26,872 bases of DNA from M55B154 sp964486725. Lineage in GTDB: Bacteria; Spirochaetota; UBA4802; UB4802. Where the stretch lies: contig CAZAOK010000051.1 in the NCBI GenBank assembly GCA_964486725.1, positions 1-26,872 on the forward strand, given 5' to 3'. Shown piece after piece: positions 22,399 through 26,872 of the stretch (position 1 is the first letter of the stretch; the number at the start of each line of letters is the position of its first letter). Made by a program: the position numbers and the translations under genes. The notes beneath the pieces were generated by a model. It did not search any database. It was not told the DNA's origin and saw nothing but the letters and a program-made list of their open reading frames with translations.

Positions 22399-24270
22399 AT
22401 GGCATTAAACAAGCTTATTGATTCAAGAGATATCCGGTTTGTCTTATTTGAAATGCTTGAAACCGAGTCACTGAAGTCTTTTGAAAAATTCGCGGATTAT
22501 GACAGGGACATGTATGAAGATACACTGGCCCTTGCCGAAAAAATGGCAGTGGAGCAGGTTTATCCTGCAAATTCAGAAAGTGATAAGACAGGAGTTGCAT
22601 ATGATGCGGATACCGGCAGGGTTATCATTCCTGAACAATTAAAACCGGCACTTGACGCCTATAACGCGGCCGGGTTTGTAGCGATAAACGAGGATGTTGA
22701 TCTTGGTGGAATGGGAATGCCTGTATCCATCGGCATGTCATGCAACGAAATATTTACAGCGGCAAGCCTGGCCTTTACCAGTTATCCCACACTTTCAAGG
22801 GGGGCTGCCGAGCTTATAAATACATTCGGAAGTGATGATTTGAAGAATGTTTACCTGGAGAAGATGCTTACAGGCCAATGGGGAGGGACGATGTGTTTAA
22901 CCGAACCTGATGCCGGGTCTGACGTGGGTGCCCTCAAGACAAAAGCAACTCCACAGGATGATGGCACCTACCTGATACAGGGACAGAAAATATTTATTAC
23001 ATCCGGTGACAATGACTATTATGAAAATATTATCCATCCTGTGCTTGCGCGGATAGAAGGAGACCCCCCGGGTACCAAAGGGATTTCCATCTTTATCGTG
23101 CCCAAGTATCGTGTTAATAAAGACGGTTCGATTGGTGAAGCCAATGACGTGGTGTGTTCGGGTATAGAGCATAAGATGGGTATTCACGCGTCTGCAACCT
23201 GTACATTGAATTTTGGAGATAATGACGGCTGCGTGGGATACCTTCTGGGGCAGCCTCGAAAAGGTATGAGGATAATGTTTCAGATGATGAACGAGGCAAG
23301 GCTTGCCGTTGGAATACAGGGACTTGCCCTTTCTTCGGCTGCCTATATGCATGCCGCAACATACGCGAAAAACAGGGTTCAAGGTGTAGACGTTACACAG
23401 ATGATGAACCCTGAAGCAGAGCCGGTAACCATCAGCAGGCATCCTGACGTGAAACGTATGTTGTTATGGATGAAATCACACGTTGAAGGTATGCGGATGT
23501 TGATCTATTCTCTTGCAAAAAATATTGACATCGAACACCTGGTCGAAGGTGAAGAGGCGAAAGAGGCAGCAGCCATAGTGGAGATTCTGATACCTATATG
23601 CAAGGCCGGCTGTACAGACGCGTCGGTGAATATCACCTCTGAGGCCATGCAGGTATACGGGGGGTATGGATACACGTCAGATTACCCGGTTGAGCAGTAC
23701 ATGCGTGATTCGAAAATTACAACCATCTATGAAGGCACCAACGGTATCCAGTCAATGGATCTTACCATGAGAAAGATCCTCATGAATCCCGATCAATATA
23801 ATTACTCCGTGTTTAAAAAGCGGATGATTGAAACAATTGAAAAGGCGAAAGGAGTGGTTGATGTCAGGTATGTTGACCTGGTGGCACGGGGTGTTGACAA
23901 ACTGGACGAAATTATAGCAATGCTGGCCGGATTTATGAAGGAGGGGAAATTTCTTAATATCTTCGCGGCTGCCACCCCCCTGCAGCAGGCCATGTTCATG
24001 TTATCACTTGCGTGGGTACACTTGTGGTCATTAACAATAACTGTCCCAAAAATGAAAGAGATGTTGGGTGACGTGAAAGGTGAGAAGAGAGAGGCAATCC
24101 TGGCAGATGATGATGAAGCTGCTTACTATTCCGGCAAAGTTTTATCATCACAGTTTTTTCTTGGGGCGGAATTTCCCAAATTCTTCGGAAAAGCCGAGGC
24201 TATACTGTTTAATGAAACGGCGGTTAACAGGTTTTCAGACAGGCTTCTTTCGGGTACTCCCGAAGAGTAA
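22399..24270 (+). CDS. acyl-CoA dehydrogenase, DmdC-type, copy 3
   Basis: Third paralogue, 623 residues, closest to copy 4. Motifs are as in copy 1: MCLTEPDAGSDVGALKTKA, FITSGDNDYYENIIHP, HASATCTLNFGD and the catalytic Glu445 in IYEGTNGIQSMDL. It differs from the others in the pocket region SLAFTSYPTLSRGA. It also has QPRKGMRIMFQ where copies 1, 2 and 4 have an acidic residue before RKGM, and a C-terminus NRFSDRLLSGTPEE instead of the FTGA-x-EE type. The start ATG 22399 is preceded by a run GGGGGG that may serve as ribosome-binding site; it is weaker than the AGGAGG of its paralogues. No terminator is seen right after the gene, so partial read-through into copy 4 is possible. Confidence 0.9.
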   Translation: MALNKLIDSRDIRFVLFEMLETESLKSFEKFADYDRDMYEDTLALAEKMAVEQVYPANSESDKTGVAYDADTGRVIIPEQLKPALDAYNAAGFVAINEDVDLGGMGMPVSIGMSCNEIFTAASLAFTSYPTLSRGAAELINTFGSDDLKNVYLEKMLTGQWGGTMCLTEPDAGSDVGALKTKATPQDDGTYLIQGQKIFITSGDNDYYENIIHPVLARIEGDPPGTKGISIFIVPKYRVNKDGSIGEANDVVCSGIEHKMGIHASATCTLNFGDNDGCVGYLLGQPRKGMRIMFQMMNEARLAVGIQGLALSSAAYMHAATYAKNRVQGVDVTQMMNPEAEPVTISRHPDVKRMLLWMKSHVEGMRMLIYSLAKNIDIEHLVEGEEAKEAAAIVEILIPICKAGCTDASVNITSEAMQVYGGYGYTSDYPVEQYMRDSKITTIYEGTNGIQSMDLTMRKILMNPDQYNYSVFKKRMIETIEKAKGVVDVRYVDLVARGVDKLDEIIAMLAGFMKEGKFLNIFAAATPLQQAMFMLSLAWVHLWSLTITVPKMKEMLGDVKGEKREAILADDDEAAYYSGKVLSSQFFLGAEFPKFFGKAEAILFNETAVNRFSDRLLSGTPEE

Positions 24271-24307
24271 TGGTTGATCGATTGTTCAATGTTAATTTCA
24301 AAATACG

Positions 24308-24335
24308 TTGACAAATATACCAGGCATAATATGTA
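24308..24335 (+). promoter_or_regulatory. promoter of acyl-CoA dehydrogenase 4
   Basis: TTGACA (24308-24313), a 16-base spacer, TATGTA (24330-24335). It lies 37 bases after the copy 3 stop codon and gives a leader of about 105 bases. Confidence 0.5.
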
Positions 24336-24354
24336 TTACATTCATACAAATTGT

Positions 24355-24406
24355 GCCTGGCGGAACTTCTCAATGAATAAAATTAGTCCAGGCGATATGC
24401 CTGGAC
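24355..24406 (+). promoter_or_regulatory. competing-stem leader before copy 4
   Basis: GTCCAGGC (24386-24393), loop GATAT, GCCTGGAC (24399-24406) form an 8-base-pair hairpin followed by TTCTGTTAT. An identical GCCTGG lies upstream at 24355-24360 and could pair with the same CCAGGC (24388-24393) instead. This may be an attenuator, or simply the terminator for copy 3 read-through. No known riboswitch fold is recognised. Confidence 0.4.
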
Positions 24407-24446
24407 TTCTGTTATATAAAAAGATAATTACACAAGGAGGTTTCTC

Positions 24447-26318
24447 ATGGCTTTAAATCCACTAATTGATTCACGGGATTTACGTTTTGTTTTGTTTGAA
24501 CTACTGGAAGTGGATAAACTTTCGGATTATGCAGAATACGCGGATTATGACAGGGATATGTATGAAGATGTACTTAACCTGGCTGAAAAAATGGCAGTTG
24601 ATGAAGTATATTCTGTAAATTCTGAAACCGACAGGGAAGGGGTGAAATATGATCCTGATAACAGGAAGGTTATTATACCTGAAGGTTTTAAAAAAGCCCT
24701 GGACGCGTATAATGAAGCCGGTTTCGTTGGAATCACGGAAGAGCCGGAAATTGGGGGAATGGGCATGCCGGTCACAATTGGTATGTCGTGCAGTGAGTAT
24801 TTTACCGCGGCAAGCCTTTCTTTTACAACATACCCGGGACTGGCTCATGGGGCCGCGGCCCTCATCAAGAATTACGGAACTGATGAACTGAAAAATATTT
24901 ATCTTGAGAAGATGCTTACCGGAAAATGGGGCGGCAGTATGTGTCTTACCGAACCCGATGCCGGGTCTGACGTGGGTGCCCTCAAGACAAAAGCGATTCC
25001 ACAGGATGATGGCACCTACCTGATACAGGGACAGAAGATATTTATTACTTCGGGTGATAATGATTACTATGAAAATATAATCCATCCCGTACTAGCAAGA
25101 ATTGAGGGAGACCCGCCGGGAACAAAGGGAATCTCAATATTCATAGTACCCAAGTACAGGGTAAAGGATGATGGTTCAATCGGTGAATTCAATGACGTGG
25201 TATGTTCGGGCATCGAGCATAAAATGGGTATTCACGCATCGGCCACCTGTACAATGAGTTTCGGTGACAACGGTGAATGCAGGGGCTATCTTCTTGGTGA
25301 AGCCCGCAAGGGTATGAGGATCATGTTCCAGATGATGAACGAGGCACGGCTTGGTGTTTCCATGCAGGGGTTGGCACTTTCCACTGCCGGATATATGCAT
25401 GCGGTTACCTACGCCAGGAACAGGGTGCAGGGAGTTGATGTTACCCAGATGCTTAATCCTGACGCTCCAAAGGTAACCATAAGCCAGCATCCGGACGTCA
25501 AGCGCATGCTTCTGTGGATGAAGTCATACGTGGAAGGGATGCGTATGCTGGTATATTACCTTTCACATAATATTAACCTTGCTGAACTGCTTGAGGGTGA
25601 AGAGAAGAAAGAAGCAGAAGCCATGATGGAGATACTTATACCCATCTGCAAGGCTGGCTGTACGGATTCTTCACTTCTTGTTACTTCGCAGGCTGTGCAG
25701 GTGTATGGCGGATACGGGTATACCAGTGATTACCCTGTAGAACAGTATCTCAGGGATTCAAAGATTACCGCCATTTACGAGGGAACAAACGGGATACAAT
25801 CAATGGACCTCACCATGAGAAAGATTCTCATGAATCCAGAGCAGTATAATTACCAGGTCTGGAGAAAGCATGTGGCGGATACTGTTGAGAAGGCCAGGGG
25901 GGTGGTGGACGACAAGTACATCGACCTGGTAACAAGGGGCATGGAAAAACTTGATGAAGTGATAGAAATGCTGAAAGAGTTCATGGCGGGGGGAAAATTT
26001 CTTCATATTTTTGCCAATTGTACTCCCCTCCAGGAGGCAATGTACATGATGTCACTTGCGTGGATGCACCTGGAGGCACTTACCATTGTTACTCCTAAGA
26101 TGAAAGAGCTGGTAGGGGATATGAAGGGAGAGGACCGGGAAAAACTTCTAAATGATAATGCTGAAGCCGCGTTTTACAGTGGCAAGGTGTTGTCCTCACA
26201 GTTTTATCTTGGTTCAGAATTTCCCAAGTATTTTGGGAAGATAGAAGCCCTTTTATTCAATGAATCGGCAACAATAAAAGCATCAGATCCTGTGTTTACA
26301 GGTGCCCTTGAAGAGTGA
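24447..26318 (+). CDS. acyl-CoA dehydrogenase, DmdC-type, copy 4
   Basis: Fourth paralogue, 623 residues with the catalytic Glu445 in IYEGTNGIQSMDL and all family motifs (MCLTEPDAGSDVGALKTKA, FITSGDNDYYENIIHP, HASATCTMSFGD). Pocket-side differences are SLSFTTYPGLAHGA, MQGLALSTAGYMHA and SSLLVTSQAVQ. One 80-base segment (24957-25036) is almost identical to copy 3, while flanking DNA differs at many third codon positions, suggesting recent recombination between them. The start ATG 24447 has AGGAGG (24435-24440). The gene is followed by a hairpin shared with the convergent gene. Substrate unknown; distinct from the other copies in regulation. Confidence 0.9.
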   Translation: MALNPLIDSRDLRFVLFELLEVDKLSDYAEYADYDRDMYEDVLNLAEKMAVDEVYSVNSETDREGVKYDPDNRKVIIPEGFKKALDAYNEAGFVGITEEPEIGGMGMPVTIGMSCSEYFTAASLSFTTYPGLAHGAAALIKNYGTDELKNIYLEKMLTGKWGGSMCLTEPDAGSDVGALKTKAIPQDDGTYLIQGQKIFITSGDNDYYENIIHPVLARIEGDPPGTKGISIFIVPKYRVKDDGSIGEFNDVVCSGIEHKMGIHASATCTMSFGDNGECRGYLLGEARKGMRIMFQMMNEARLGVSMQGLALSTAGYMHAVTYARNRVQGVDVTQMLNPDAPKVTISQHPDVKRMLLWMKSYVEGMRMLVYYLSHNINLAELLEGEEKKEAEAMMEILIPICKAGCTDSSLLVTSQAVQVYGGYGYTSDYPVEQYLRDSKITAIYEGTNGIQSMDLTMRKILMNPEQYNYQVWRKHVADTVEKARGVVDDKYIDLVTRGMEKLDEVIEMLKEFMAGGKFLHIFANCTPLQEAMYMMSLAWMHLEALTIVTPKMKELVGDMKGEDREKLLNDNAEAAFYSGKVLSSQFYLGSEFPKYFGKIEALLFNESATIKASDPVFTGALEE

Positions 26319-26334
26319 TGAAGAGGTTGTTGGA

Positions 26335-26395
26335 GTTAGTTGGATGTTGTTGAGGTTAAATGTATTTATTGTACCTTGGTCAACATCCAGCTAAC
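26335..26395. terminator. inverted repeat between convergent genes, possible terminator
   Basis: A 15-base arm beginning GTTAGTTGG (26335-26349) pairs with one ending CCAGCTAAC (26381-26395), with one G-U pair and a 31-base loop. It lies between copy 4 and the convergent gene, so it may end both transcripts. The long loop and lack of a T-tract make it atypical; it could instead be a dispersed repeat. Confidence 0.45.
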
Positions 26396-26400
26396 GTTAC

Positions 26401-26847
26401 CTATTGTGGAAAAAGTTGCAACAGGGTATCGGGTATTCTTAGTGTTGCCTGCTTCAGCTTATGTATGTGACCGTATAATGGAGCGATGCATTCAAGGGTA
26501 ATTGTACCTTCATTTTTGATCTTTTTTAAATAGTTTTTATTGCCGGCATTCTTTTTCAATACAAAGGCATGATGTGCGTCTTCAAAGCTGGCTTTTATGA
26601 ACATGGTTAACATGTACCTGTCTTTATCTTCACTGAATGTCCATGTGACAATCTCATCTGATATCTCATCCAGGATATCAGCGAAATCAAAATACAGCAG
26701 CAAGTAGTTCTCCCCGCTTTTTAATAACAGGGATTGACCCGCGTCATCGAAATAACTGTAAAGGTCTTTAAAGTTTTTGTCACGGGGCAGCGGGTTGTCA
26801 TAATCAATCTTGTTATAAGCGGTGATTACTGTTTTTGGTGATGGCAT
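26401..26847 (-). CDS. hypothetical protein, 148 residues
   Basis: Unrecognised cytoplasmic-looking protein: no signal peptide, no membrane segment and no cysteine pair. The composition is mixed and acidic in the first half (FKDLYSYFDDAGQSLLLK, YFDFADILDEISDEIV), with alternating strand-like stretches, and more basic later (VLKKNAGNKNYLKKIKNE). The frame is long, its codon use looks like the neighbours, and it is convergent with copy 4, which supports a real gene. The start ATG at 26847 has only a weak GGGA upstream on the minus strand. The promoter would lie beyond the window edge. No function can be assigned. Confidence 0.6.
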   Translation of the reverse strand: MPSPKTVITAYNKIDYDNPLPRDKNFKDLYSYFDDAGQSLLLKSGENYLLLYFDFADILDEISDEIVTWTFSEDKDRYMLTMFIKASFEDAHHAFVLKKNAGNKNYLKKIKNEGTITLECIAPLYGHIHKLKQATLRIPDTLLQLFPQ

Positions 26848-26872
26848 GTGTGTATATCCCGTTTAATTATTA

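Noticed and set aside
19698..24446. Possible CRISPR array from the recurring hairpins between dehydrogenases
   Set aside because: Only two related elements, 2.3 kb apart and each about 150 bases, with no spacer-repeat periodicity and no cas genes.
22897..25490. Minus-strand frames up to 194 residues opposite dehydrogenase copies 3 and 4
   Set aside because: Similar shadow frames occur opposite all four paralogues because the coding strand is conserved. The translations are His/Cys-rich and resemble no protein.
17826..26318. Assembly artefact or simple tandem duplication of one dehydrogenase
   Set aside because: The copies differ throughout in protein and codons and have unrelated gaps. Only one 80-base tract is near identical, so they are old paralogues.
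1..26872. tRNA, rRNA or common riboswitches (for example a lysine riboswitch before dapA)
   Set aside because: No cloverleaf with a CCA end or rRNA-like segment was seen. The dapA leader is only about 45 bases, too short for a lysine riboswitch.

Overview
The window reads as a chromosomal segment of a diderm (Gram-negative type) bacterium. It has two lipoprotein signal peptides, an exported LolA-like protein, E. coli-like -35/-10 promoters, a Rho factor, L31 and a short group-2 sigma factor. The gene content and protein style (stand-alone tandem RAM-domain protein, CBS/PAS/Fis regulator, several 620-residue DmdC-type acyl-CoA dehydrogenases) resemble spirochaete genomes. That taxonomic placement is an impression from memory, not a search result. 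Nothing suggests a phage, plasmid or CRISPR locus, and I found no rRNA or tRNA gene.

Bases 1-8900: a neutral-ceramidase-type lipoprotein (167-2191) is followed by a tightly packed same-strand run. The run holds aroA and aroH (shikimate/chorismate), a LolA-like exported protein, rsmE, a ThiS-type sulfur carrier, a small coiled-coil protein and an unusual radical SAM protein (2258-7211). Next come a two-gene unit (tandem RAM-domain sensor plus PaaI-type thioesterase, 7334-8355) and a small lipoprotein (8557-8922).

Bases 8950-15320: dapA-dapB, with a regulator of CBS, PAS and Fis-type HTH domains directly abutting dapB, form a lysine/diaminopimelate operon. A 539-base non-coding stretch (11664-12202) with one good promoter leads to rho and rpmE. 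The 521-base gap 13891-14411 holds an rpmE terminator, three ACATGTGT repeats and a promoter, and leads to a sigma-70-family gene with a strong terminator.

Bases 15320-17830: the 385-base gap 15249-15633 holds the sigma-gene terminator, a perfect-spacing promoter and a 166-base inverted-repeat element ahead of a CDF metal-efflux gene. A divergent DprA-like gene lies convergent to it. The 321-base gap 17505-17825 holds the dprA promoter (minus strand) and two candidate promoters for the next gene.

Bases 17826-26318: four consecutive paralogous acyl-CoA dehydrogenases lie on the same strand, each with its own start region. Copies 1 and 2 end in strong intrinsic terminators, so they look like independently expressed units rather than one operon. 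Their gaps hold two related 134-153-base elements with terminal inverted repeats and GC-rich central hairpins, a 26-base operator-like palindrome before copy 2, and a competing-stem leader before copy 4. A convergent unknown 148-residue gene closes the window. The four dehydrogenases probably act on different acyl-CoAs with a shared electron-transfer flavoprotein encoded elsewhere. Substrates cannot be read from the sequence.
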